64,000 bases of DNA from Bacillota bacterium (GTDB taxonomy: Bacteria > Bacillota > Clostridia > DSM-8532). Shown here piece after piece: positions 26,662 through 34,751 of the stretch. The stretch covers positions 62,001 to 126,000 of the forward strand of contig JAKIML020000092.1 in NCBI GenBank assembly GCA_022702935.2, in the 5' to 3' direction. The notes beneath the pieces are model-generated. The model searched no databases, was not told the DNA's origin, and saw nothing but the letters and a program-made list of their open reading frames with translations. Made by a program: the position numbers and the translations under genes. How positions within the stretch are numbered: the stretch's first letter is position 1; the number at the start of each line of letters is the position of its first letter.

Positions 26662-28281
26662 TTATTCTTCACTGGACGGTATGGCCATCGCCCTGTACTC
26701 GCTGGGGGTTATACCCACGTATTTCTTAAACAGGCGCGAAAAATAGCTGGGCGACAAATATCCCACCTTATAGCAGATATCATAGAGCTTGATGCGGGGA
26801 TCGGTCAAAAGCTTCTTGGCCTTTTCCACCCGGGTCAGGGTCAGATAATCATTGATGGTCGAGCCGGTGACCTGCTTGAACAGGACACAGAGGTAGGTTG
26901 GTGTTAAGTAGGCTTCCTCGGCCAGCGTATTGATATCAATCTGCTCCATATAACGCTCTTCTATTGTTCTTCTCACCTGGTCTATCAATGCATTGGAGGG
27001 TGTCTTGCTCAGGCTCTTCATGAGCATGACCACCTCGGTATAAAGCCGGTGAATGAGCTCGCACTGCTCCTGAAAATCGGCACAGCACAGAAACTGCTCC
27101 AATATCTCCCGATGATTGGAATACTGGCTCTTTTTCTTGACCTTCACATCAGTAATCAGATTCCCCGGCAAAAGCAGCAGGAAGATTAACAGGTTCTGCT
27201 GATCTTCTTCCTTAAATCTGCTGTTGATATCATCCAAAAGCTCGGCCAGAACCTGGCTTACCTGTTGGGTGTCCCCATGGCTTAACAGCTCAATAAGCTT
27301 CTTTTCAGCCTTCTCTTTAAATTCCTTGATGCTGTCATCCACTTCATATTTTTCAACCGAAATGGCCAGGGAGTTGTCCAGCACATAATTTTTGCTGATT
27401 GCATTGGAGGCATTTTTATAGGCATTCTTGATATTCCGATAGCCCTTGTATCTGTCACTGATACCAATGGCAATATGCGTATCCGAATTATCTTTAAGCT
27501 GCTTTTGGAGCTCCTCGGCCAATTTAAGAAGGGTTTCCTCATAGCCCAGCGCCTGTACTGACAGGATTATCACGTATTCACTGCGCATACTGTTAAAACA
27601 AATGGCCTTGCCGTACTGGGCAGCCAGTTCGGAACAGGCCGTTTGAATCTCCAGGCTTCTTAATTGGCGTTCCCTTTCTGTCATGGCATTCATAGTACTG
27701 TAATTACTATGAACCTTAACAACCAGTACAAAATAATCGTCATCCTCATTCAATGGAATATTAAAGAACTCCATTTGATCTCTGACGTTATAGGTGTTTT
27801 CAATGTCATCCTTGATCAATGTGATAAGAAAGCGTTCCTGCAAGAGCGGTATGCTCTGGTTTAAAAGCTTCTCCATATCGGCAAAGCTCTTTTTGCGTTT
27901 ATTCTCGGCGTCCATGATTTTTACCACACGGCTCACCGTTTCCTTGAGCTCTTCGAGATCAATGGATTTCAGTATATAGTCTACCGCTTCAACCTTCAGG
28001 GCCTTCTTAAGATAGGTAACATCATCATAGCCGCTGACAAAAATGACCTTGGTCTCAGGATAGAGCTCCCTGACGTTTTTGGCCAATGTGATGCCATCCA
28101 TATAAGGCATGCGCACATCGGTGACTAAAAGGTCAATGGGATTTTCCCTGACAAAGTCAAAAGCTTTCTGACCGTCCGGAAAATCTCCCAGAATATCAAT
28201 ATTGAAGCTTTGCCAGTCAAAATGCTTCCTCAAGCCCTTGGATACCAATTCTTCATCGTCCACGATAATTGCTCTGTACAT
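26662..28281 (-). CDS. YesN-type response regulator with AraC DNA-binding domain
   Basis: A 539-residue regulator. The receiver domain opens MYRAIIVDDEELVSKGL, the phospho-Asp is in DLLVTDVRMPYMDG near 55 and the conserved Lys follows in DYILKSID. A long middle region (130 to 430) has the usual variable YesN fold. Two AraC helix-turn-helices close the protein (INTLAEEAYLTPTYLCVLFKQ and LYDICYKVGYLSPSYFSRLF near 450 to 520). It is phosphorylated by the adjacent kinase and should activate the importer-enzyme operon. It is the first gene of the two-component pair; the pair is separated from the upstream alcohol dehydrogenase by a hairpin. Confidence 0.93.
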   Translation of the reverse strand: MYRAIIVDDEELVSKGLRKHFDWQSFNIDILGDFPDGQKAFDFVRENPIDLLVTDVRMPYMDGITLAKNVRELYPETKVIFVSGYDDVTYLKKALKVEAVDYILKSIDLEELKETVSRVVKIMDAENKRKKSFADMEKLLNQSIPLLQERFLITLIKDDIENTYNVRDQMEFFNIPLNEDDDYFVLVVKVHSNYSTMNAMTERERQLRSLEIQTACSELAAQYGKAICFNSMRSEYVIILSVQALGYEETLLKLAEELQKQLKDNSDTHIAIGISDRYKGYRNIKNAYKNASNAISKNYVLDNSLAISVEKYEVDDSIKEFKEKAEKKLIELLSHGDTQQVSQVLAELLDDINSRFKEEDQQNLLIFLLLLPGNLITDVKVKKKSQYSNHREILEQFLCCADFQEQCELIHRLYTEVVMLMKSLSKTPSNALIDQVRRTIEERYMEQIDINTLAEEAYLTPTYLCVLFKQVTGSTINDYLTLTRVEKAKKLLTDPRIKLYDICYKVGYLSPSYFSRLFKKYVGITPSEYRAMAIPSSEE

Positions 28282-28329
28282 TTATCCTCCTTAAACGGAT
28301 CTGCTACTGCCATAAATTTGCATATCAGG

Positions 28330-28380
28330 ATAAAAAATGACTAAATGCCGATACCGGAGTTTGACCCCCGGTACGGCATT
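28330..28380 (-). terminator. Terminator after zinc alcohol dehydrogenase
   Basis: On the minus strand ATGCCG-TACCGG pairs with CCGGTA-(A)-CGGCAT (28344-28380), a GC-rich stem with one bulged base, followed by TTTAGTCATTTTTTATCC. It lies 17 bases after the dehydrogenase stop and before the two-component genes. Confidence 0.7.
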
Positions 28381-28396
28381 GTCATCTATGGTTCAA

Positions 28397-29479
28397 TTAG
28401 AATTTTATGGCCACCTTAAAATCGCCATACTTGCCTGTGGCATATTCAAAAGCTGTTTCCCATTCTTCAAGGGAGAAGGTTCTGGATACAACCCCTGTTG
28501 TTTTAAGATTACCATTAGCAATGTTCTCTATGACAAAGGGATAGCAATAGGGGCTTAAGTGTGCGCCAAGGACATCCAATTCCTTTCGATCCCCGATAAT
28601 GGACCAGTCAAGGGATGTTGGCCCGCTGAATACTGAGAATTCCACGAATCTTCCCAGCTTTCTTATCATCTGCATTCCCTGGACCACTGAGGATGGGTGT
28701 CCGGTGGCTTCAATATAAATATCGCAGCCATAGCCGTCGGTCATCTTCATGATCTCTTCCACCACATTGACCTTGGAAGGATTCCAGACAATATCGGCTC
28801 CGAATTCCTTGGCCTTTTCCAATCTCTTGTCAATCATATCAAGAACAATGAGCTTCTTGGGATGGCGCATCTTGGCGTAGGTGACCATGCCCAGGCCCAA
28901 GGTTCCGGCCCCTGAAAGCACCACAATATCCTCACAGCCAATCTGAGCCCTGTCCACACAATGCTTGGAGCAGGAATAGGGCTCAATAAGCAGCGCCGAC
29001 TCAAAGGGCATCTCTTTGGGAACCTTGTGAATCATGGAATGCTTGGTTGGAATTCTGACATATTCGGCCATGCCCCCGTTGTATTCGCTGAAGAAGCCAA
29101 AGATTCTATGGGGCTGGCACATCCAGTACTTGCCTGTTTTACAGAAACGGCATTCGCCGCAGGGTGCGATTTGGTCAACGGCTATGCGTTCGCCAATTTC
29201 ATAGCCCTTTACATTTTTGCCTATATAGGCAATGGTGCCGAAAAACTCATGACCGGGAATAAAAGGAGGTTCTACCCAAGATGGCTGCGTCTCATCCCCC
29301 CAGTACATTGCTGCGCCGTGCTGGCATTTCAGATCTCCAGCGCAAACTCCGCAGCCCTCGGTCTTAATCAGAATATCATCATCACCGCATTCCGGAACAG
29401 GATACTCCGGCTCAAAGCGGTAATCGGTTGCACTATAGGCAACCAGAGCCTTCATGGTCTTCGGGTATGACATATCCAT
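28397..29479 (-). CDS. Zinc-dependent medium-chain alcohol/polyol dehydrogenase A
   Basis: A 360-residue MDR-family enzyme. Catalytic zinc ligands are Cys in GCGVCAGD and His-Glu in PGHEFFG. The structural zinc is held by CGECRFCKTGKYWMC. The Rossmann motif is GAGTLGLG near 195, with D of VLDMID favouring NAD. It oxidises a secondary alcohol of a sugar or polyol. The insert GAAMYWGDETQPSWVEPPF after the first zinc Cys resembles erythritol or threitol-type dehydrogenases, which I recognise only loosely. It is the first minus-strand gene of the divergent catabolic locus, transcribed away from paralogue 4. AAGGAGAGGGG precedes the ATG. Confidence 0.88.
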   Translation of the reverse strand: MDMSYPKTMKALVAYSATDYRFEPEYPVPECGDDDILIKTEGCGVCAGDLKCQHGAAMYWGDETQPSWVEPPFIPGHEFFGTIAYIGKNVKGYEIGERIAVDQIAPCGECRFCKTGKYWMCQPHRIFGFFSEYNGGMAEYVRIPTKHSMIHKVPKEMPFESALLIEPYSCSKHCVDRAQIGCEDIVVLSGAGTLGLGMVTYAKMRHPKKLIVLDMIDKRLEKAKEFGADIVWNPSKVNVVEEIMKMTDGYGCDIYIEATGHPSSVVQGMQMIRKLGRFVEFSVFSGPTSLDWSIIGDRKELDVLGAHLSPYCYPFVIENIANGNLKTTGVVSRTFSLEEWETAFEYATGKYGDFKVAIKF

Positions 29480-29600
29480 CTTCCCCTCTCCTTGCTGCTA
29501 TTAAATTTGGGCCCATGTCCATTATAGCAATCCTTAAAAACCAAAGGCAATGTAATAAAATTTCGAAACCTTTCACTTTCCTGCAATCTTACCAGAATTC

Positions 29601-29615
29601 TGTTGACTTTCAACA
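29601..29615. promoter_or_regulatory. Inverted repeat over the -35 box, candidate operator
   Basis: TGTTGA and TCAACA form a perfect 6-base inverted repeat around CTT. It overlaps the -35 box of the plus-strand promoter, so a bound repressor would block RNA polymerase. No repressor gene of LacI or GntR type is in the window; the binding protein may be encoded elsewhere. Confidence 0.45.
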
Positions 29616-29630
29616 ACCCCGTGCTATACT
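29603..29630 (+). promoter_or_regulatory. Sigma-A type promoter of the plus-strand catabolic operon
   Basis: TTGACT at 29603 and TATACT at 29625 are separated by 16 bases, each matching five of six consensus positions. The predicted start near 29637 leaves a leader of about 130 bases before the first flavoprotein gene. Confidence 0.72.
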
Positions 29631-29770
29631 TCAAATCAGTTCATTGTAAATATTGTAGTAAAATAAGTGATATTTTGATGGATTTTTATTCCTGTTTTTC
29701 CATTTGAGCTTTGAGCATTCTTCCGTTAAGTTTTGCCGTTCTGAGCTTTGACATTTAAAGGAGTGCTTCT

Positions 29771-31144
29771 ATGATTACTTATCATTACTCCAAAGACTTA
29801 AGTCCTTTTATCGAAACCGATGTTCTTGTTATAGGCGGCGGTCCGGCAGGATTTGGGGCTGCTGTCGCCTCAGCACGCAATGGCGCCAAAACCCTTATTA
29901 TTGAACGGGCCGGCATGCTGGGCGGTATGGCCACCGCCGGTCTTGTAGGACCTTTTATGACCTGTTATGACAACGACGCAAAAGAACAGCTTGTCAAGGG
30001 AATCTTTGATGAGCTTTGCCTGCGTACTGAAGCCCGGGGCGGCGCCATTCATCCTTCCAAGATTGAGGGCATGACCTCCTATTCCTCCTACTACTGGGAC
30101 AGCCACAGGCATGTGACCCCCTATCAATCTGAGATCCTGGCCGTTGTTATGGATGAGATGCTCTTGGAATCGGGGGCTGAGGTGCTTTTCAATGTTCAGG
30201 CCGCTGATTGTGTGGTCAGGGACGGTAAGATTGAATACCTAATTGTATCCATGAAGGAAGGCCTGCGTGCCATACGCGCCAAGCTTTACATAGACTGCAC
30301 CGGTGATGCGGATGTGGCCTATTATGCCGGCGTTCCCACATGGCTCGGTGACAAGGAAACCGGCGTCATGCAGCCCACCACCCTCTTTTTTGAAGTAGGC
30401 AATATCGACCGTGACAAGTTCTTAGGCGAGCTGGAAGCCAATAAGCATCGGCTGGATAACCATATCGCCAATTGCTTTGCATGGCATGTGGAAGAAGCTA
30501 AACGCAACGGGGACTGGACCCTGGATCGCAATGAGTTGGGCAATTATGAGCAGAATATCCCGGGAAGATGGAAGATCAATACCACCCGTATGGCTCATAT
30601 CAACGCCAGTGATACCCGTGATATCACCAAAGCCCTCATTGAGGGAAGACGCCAGGTTCAGGAGGTTGTGGCCTTCATGAGAAAATACCTTCCCGGCTGC
30701 CAGGATGTCCAGCTTCTGCAGGTGGCCACTGCCCTGGGTGTGCGGGAAACGCGCCATATCGTCGGCAAATATGAACTTACGGCCGAGGATATTCTTTCGA
30801 GGAAGCATTTTGATGATGCCATCTGCTCCTTTGGTTACGCCATTGATGTACATCATTCTACAGGCGGAGGGGTGACCTTTACCTGTGTCAATCAATACTA
30901 CAATATCCCCTATCGCTGCATGATCCCCGAAGGCTGTGAAAACTTATTGGTTGCAGGTCGCTGCATCTGCGGTTCATCAGAAGCCGCTGCCAGCTATCGT
31001 GTCATGCCGGCATGCATGGCCATGGGTCAGGCTGCCGGCACCGCAGCCGCCATTGCACTGGATTCAGGTGTTTCACCGGAAAACGTTGATGTTCAAAAAC
31101 TTCGCCGCACCTTAATTGAGCAGGGTGCTGTCATTAAAGATTAA
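29771..31144 (+). CDS. FAD-dependent oxidoreductase (FAD_oxidored type), paralogue 4
   Basis: A 457-residue flavoprotein. VIGGGPAGFGAAVASARNGAK and E of IIERAGMLGG bind FAD, CTGDADVAYYAGVPTWLG is near 180, LGVRETRHIVGKYEL near 325 and AGRCICGSSEAAASYRVM near 395. It shares the GPFMTCYDNDAKEQLVKGIF region with paralogue 3 and is its nearest relative by eye. AAAGGAG lies 7 bases before the ATG. It is the first gene of a four-gene plus-strand operon with another flavoprotein, a zinc dehydrogenase and a 3-epimerase-like enzyme. Substrate unknown; by context it acts on the same or a derived sugar-like compound. Confidence 0.88.
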   Translation: MITYHYSKDLSPFIETDVLVIGGGPAGFGAAVASARNGAKTLIIERAGMLGGMATAGLVGPFMTCYDNDAKEQLVKGIFDELCLRTEARGGAIHPSKIEGMTSYSSYYWDSHRHVTPYQSEILAVVMDEMLLESGAEVLFNVQAADCVVRDGKIEYLIVSMKEGLRAIRAKLYIDCTGDADVAYYAGVPTWLGDKETGVMQPTTLFFEVGNIDRDKFLGELEANKHRLDNHIANCFAWHVEEAKRNGDWTLDRNELGNYEQNIPGRWKINTTRMAHINASDTRDITKALIEGRRQVQEVVAFMRKYLPGCQDVQLLQVATALGVRETRHIVGKYELTAEDILSRKHFDDAICSFGYAIDVHHSTGGGVTFTCVNQYYNIPYRCMIPEGCENLLVAGRCICGSSEAAASYRVMPACMAMGQAAGTAAAIALDSGVSPENVDVQKLRRTLIEQGAVIKD

Positions 31145-31178
31145 TGCGAGAATTTATACAGCAAAGGAGTGTTCAACC

Positions 31179-32555
31179 ATGAGAAAATTACAAAAACAGT
31201 ATGATGTCGTCGTCATAGGCGGCGGACCGGGCGGTATTCCTGCAGCTCTTGCGGCGAGCAGAAACGGCGCAAAGGTATTGCTTGTTGAGAAAAACGGTTA
31301 TCTGGGAGGCAATATGACCATCGGCCTTCCCTTGTTAGGCTATCTGGATAAGGACGGTAAACAGGTTACGGCCGGTATTGCCCAGGAGTTTGTGGATGCC
31401 CTGAAAAAATACAATGCCAGCACCGATCACTATACCTGTCCCATGCATAATTCAGTAACCCTCTATGACCATGAGATGTTTAAAATTGTAGCCTTTGAAA
31501 AATGCCTGGAGGCCGGCATTGATATCCTTTTAAACACTGAAATCATCGACGCCAATGTGGACAATGGCCATATCCAGTCGGTGACCCTTTTTGGCAAGGG
31601 CCATCAAATAGAGGTTGAGGCCAAGGTCTTCATTGACGGTACCGGAGACGGCGATGTGGGTTATCTTGCAGGAGCCACCTATAATATGGGTCAGAAGGAT
31701 ACCGGCGTGCTCCAGCCCCCCACCTTAATGTTCACCCTAGGCAATGTGGACACTGACAAGACCATTGAGTATGTTGCCAAAAATCCTGATCAAATGCGTT
31801 TGTGCGATACCATTGAGGTGGATTACAATGTGCTCAATGCCGATTACTTCCGTGCCCACCCCGATCATCATGTCCTTGTAGGATTGCGCAAGCTTTTCCT
31901 TGAACTTAAAGCAAAGGGCGAGCTCCCCATTGATCGTGATACCATTATTTACATCAAGAGCCTTGTCCCCGGCGAAGTGCATATGAATTGTACAAGACAT
32001 CTGGGTATTGACGGCAGTAATGTGCTGGATCTCACCCGTGCATTAATTGAAGCCCATCTCCAAATCCCCAAGTTTGTTGAAACTCTCAGAAAGCATGTCC
32101 CCGGCTTTGAAAACTGCTATATCACACGCATCTTCCCCACCCTGGGAGTCCGTGAGACCCGCCGTTTTGCAGGCATCAGAGAATGCACCGAAGAAATGAT
32201 TCTCAAGGGTGAGATTCCTGAGGATACAGCAGCACTTGGCTCCTACATCATCGATATCCATGACGGTGAGGGCTCAGGAACCATTGTAAAGCGCGTTAAG
32301 CCCTATGGCATCCCCTATGGCTGTACCGTCAGCAAGGATATTGACAACCTGATGCTGAGCGGCCGCTGTGCTTCACTGGATGCCGTTGTCATGAGCTCGG
32401 CCAGAGTCATGCCCACCTGTATGGCCATTGGTGAAGCGGCCGGTGTTGGCGCCGCCCTTTCAGTCAAGCACAATATTCTTCCTGCACAAGTGAACGTTCA
32501 GGAAGTCAGGGATATACTAAGACAGGCCAATGTAATCCTTGAACCCGCTGAATAG
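31179..32555 (+). CDS. FAD-dependent oxidoreductase (FAD_oxidored type), paralogue 5
   Basis: A 458-residue flavoprotein. VVVIGGGPGGIPAALAASRNGAK opens the FAD fold with GGGPGG instead of GGGPAG, E of LVEKNGYLGG follows, then GTGDGDVGYLAGATYNMG near 170, LGVRETRRFAGIRECT near 330 and SGRCASLDAVVMSSARVMP near 410. The start at 31179 is set by AAAGGAG 9 bases before the ATG; the open frame extends upstream but overlaps the previous gene. It lies 34 bases after paralogue 4 and 25 before the zinc dehydrogenase. The DG rather than DA in the GDGD motif groups it with paralogue 2. Confidence 0.88.
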   Translation: MRKLQKQYDVVVIGGGPGGIPAALAASRNGAKVLLVEKNGYLGGNMTIGLPLLGYLDKDGKQVTAGIAQEFVDALKKYNASTDHYTCPMHNSVTLYDHEMFKIVAFEKCLEAGIDILLNTEIIDANVDNGHIQSVTLFGKGHQIEVEAKVFIDGTGDGDVGYLAGATYNMGQKDTGVLQPPTLMFTLGNVDTDKTIEYVAKNPDQMRLCDTIEVDYNVLNADYFRAHPDHHVLVGLRKLFLELKAKGELPIDRDTIIYIKSLVPGEVHMNCTRHLGIDGSNVLDLTRALIEAHLQIPKFVETLRKHVPGFENCYITRIFPTLGVRETRRFAGIRECTEEMILKGEIPEDTAALGSYIIDIHDGEGSGTIVKRVKPYGIPYGCTVSKDIDNLMLSGRCASLDAVVMSSARVMPTCMAIGEAAGVGAALSVKHNILPAQVNVQEVRDILRQANVILEPAE

Positions 32556-32580
32556 AACAGTATAGAAAGGAGCAATCACC

Positions 32581-33603
32581 ATGAAACAAGCCATTATGAC
32601 ATCACCCGGCGTTATTGTATATCAGGAAGTTCCCGTACCCGAAGTGGGGCCGGGCCAAATAGAAGTCAAGATGATGAATATTGGGGTCTGCGGTTCGGAT
32701 ATCCATGTCTGGCATGGCAAGCATCCCTATACTTCCTACCCCGTTGTTCAGGGCCATGAGGTCTCAGCCGTTGTGACCAAGGTGGGCTCGGAGGTCAGCG
32801 AATTTAAGGTTGGCGATAAAGTGACCATTCAACCCCAGGTGGTGTGCGGCGAGTGCTATCCCTGTACCCATGGCATGTATAACGATTGTGAGGTTCTCAA
32901 GGTCATGGGTTTCCAAACCACAGGTATGGCCAGTGACTATTTTGTGGTGGATGCCGCCAAAGCCCTTAAGCTTCCTGACAACATGAGCTTTGAACATGGC
33001 GCCATGATTGAGCCCCTGGCTGTGGCTTGCCATGCCATTCGCCGCTTTGGCGATGTGACCGGAAAAAATGTGGTGGTCATTGGCGGCGGTCCCATAGGAA
33101 ATCTGGTAGCCCAGACCGCCAAGGCCAAGGGCGCTAAAAATGTTCTTGTATCCGAAATCAGCGCCTATCGTCTGGAAACAGCTCAGAAATGCGGTCTTAC
33201 CACCCACAACCCCAAGGAAATAAGCCTCAGGGATGCCATTTACAACACCTTCGGCAGTGATGGCGCCGACGTTATTTTAGAGTGCATTGGCAGCCCCCAC
33301 ACCCTGAAGGAGGCCGTGGACATTGCCAGAAAAGGGAGCACCATTGTTGTCGTGGGTGTCGTTCCCGATCTCTGCGCTGTGAACATGGGCTTTGTCCAGG
33401 ACCATGAACTGAGTCTCATTGGTTCTGCCATGTATCGGGTAGAGGATTATATTGAAGCTATTGAACTGGTAGGGGCAGGACTCATTGAATTCGACGCCCT
33501 TATCACCCATCGGGTTCCCTTCTCTCAATATGCTGAGGCCTATCATCTTATTGAAGAGCAAAAGGATAAAGCCATGAAGGTCATGATAGAGATGGACAAA
33601 TAA
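32581..33603 (+). CDS. Zinc-dependent medium-chain alcohol/polyol dehydrogenase B
   Basis: A 340-residue MDR enzyme of the sorbitol/idonate/threonine dehydrogenase look. Catalytic zinc ligands are Cys in GVCGSDIHVWHG and His-Glu in QGHEVSAV; the structural zinc site is CGECYPCTHGMYNDC. The Rossmann motif is GGGPIGN near 170; the strand after it ends in VSEIS, so an acidic residue for NAD is present as E. It interconverts a polyol or sugar acid and its keto form. GAAAGGAG precedes the ATG. It lies between paralogue 5 and the epimerase in one operon. Confidence 0.9.
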   Translation: MKQAIMTSPGVIVYQEVPVPEVGPGQIEVKMMNIGVCGSDIHVWHGKHPYTSYPVVQGHEVSAVVTKVGSEVSEFKVGDKVTIQPQVVCGECYPCTHGMYNDCEVLKVMGFQTTGMASDYFVVDAAKALKLPDNMSFEHGAMIEPLAVACHAIRRFGDVTGKNVVVIGGGPIGNLVAQTAKAKGAKNVLVSEISAYRLETAQKCGLTTHNPKEISLRDAIYNTFGSDGADVILECIGSPHTLKEAVDIARKGSTIVVVGVVPDLCAVNMGFVQDHELSLIGSAMYRVEDYIEAIELVGAGLIEFDALITHRVPFSQYAEAYHLIEEQKDKAMKVMIEMDK

Positions 33604-33625
33604 TGTCCATCATGGAGGATTCCCC

Positions 33626-34492
33626 ATGAAGTTTGGTATATATTACGCCTACTGGGAAAAGGAATGGGGCGGCGACTTCATTCCCTATATCGAAAAGGTG
33701 AAAGCCCTGGGCTTTGATATCCTGGAGGTGGCCTGCGGGGACTTTCACAATCAGCCCGATGACTATTTCCGAGCACTGGGTCAGGCTGCCCGGGCAAGCC
33801 ATATTACCCTGACCGGTGGGTACGGCCCCCGTGCCGAACACAATCTGGCTTCGTCCGATCCTGCGGTCATAGAGCAGGCCCTCTCCTTTTACCGGGATAT
33901 CTTCCGGAAGATGGACATGGCTGATATCCGAAGCATTGGCGGTGCCCTCTATTCCTACTGGCCCGTGGATTACAGCAAGGATTTGGATAAGTCCGGAGAC
34001 TGGGAACGCAGTGTGGCAGGAATGCAGAAGCTGGCCCATATTGCCGCCGACTATGGGATCACCCTCAATATGGAGGTGCTTAACCGCTTCGAGGGCTATC
34101 TACTTAATGAAGCCAAAGAAGGCCTCGAGTATATCCGCGCTGTGGATAGGCCCAATGTGAAGCTGATGCTGGATACCTTCCATATGAACATTGAAGAGGA
34201 TTCCCTTGTAGAGGCTATTCGTCTGGCCGGTAAGGATCTGGGCCATTTCCACGTGGGAGAAGCCAATCGCAGGCCTCCCCGTCAAGGTCGGATGCCATGG
34301 AAGGAAATCGGTCAGGCCTTAAAGGACATCGGCTACAATGGCGCTGTAGTCATGGAGCCCTTTGTGACCATGGGCGGCAAGGTTGGAAAGGATATTCGCA
34401 TCTGGCGTGATATTTCAGGCGGTGCCACATTGGACCAGCTTGATGCCGATGTTCGTCAATCGGTGCAATTCTTACGAGAAACCTTCGACTAA
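33626..34492 (+). CDS. Sugar 3-epimerase-like TIM barrel (tagatose/allulose 3-epimerase family)
   Basis: A 288-residue xylose-isomerase-like barrel whose N-terminus, MKFGIYYAYWEKEWGGDF, is the hallmark of D-tagatose/D-allulose 3-epimerases. The metal and catalytic set is visible: Glu in LNMEVLNRFEGYL near 152, Asp-His in LMLDTFHMNIEED near 185, His in HFHVGEANRRPP near 211 and Glu in VVMEPFV near 246. The family inverts C3 of free ketoses using Mn or Co. Last gene of the plus-strand operon. It suggests that the locus handles a free ketohexose or a keto-polyol; the exact sugar is not readable. Confidence 0.9.
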   Translation: MKFGIYYAYWEKEWGGDFIPYIEKVKALGFDILEVACGDFHNQPDDYFRALGQAARASHITLTGGYGPRAEHNLASSDPAVIEQALSFYRDIFRKMDMADIRSIGGALYSYWPVDYSKDLDKSGDWERSVAGMQKLAHIAADYGITLNMEVLNRFEGYLLNEAKEGLEYIRAVDRPNVKLMLDTFHMNIEEDSLVEAIRLAGKDLGHFHVGEANRRPPRQGRMPWKEIGQALKDIGYNGAVVMEPFVTMGGKVGKDIRIWRDISGGATLDQLDADVRQSVQFLRETFD

Positions 34493-34570
34493 CCATAGAT
34501 TTTTGATATTGGCTCCTTTGTATCATTCCTGGGGGGATTAAGTAAAAATGAGCAAAGGGGCCTGATATGA

Positions 34571-34626
34571 CCCCATCCATGAGTGGATGCCTGGCATCGC
34601 ATTATGGATGGGGTATTTTCTTTTTG
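34571..34626 (+). terminator. Intrinsic terminator of the plus-strand catabolic operon
   Basis: CCCCATCCAT and ATGGATGGGG form a perfect 10-base stem around a 23-base loop, followed by TATTTTCTTTTT. Confidence 0.88.
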
Positions 34627-34751
34627 TGTAGAATAAATTTTACATAAAATTATAAAAACAGAAGAGACTTTATCTGTTCTCCATACTGTGAGATAATAAA
34701 GCCTAGGAGAAAAGTACCAGCTTGTTTGCTGATGGCGAAAAGAGGAGCACT

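Noticed and set aside
29480-29770. Catabolite-control (cre) box in the divergent sugar-locus gap
   Set aside because: No match to the TGNAARCG-type consensus was found there or before the GH genes.
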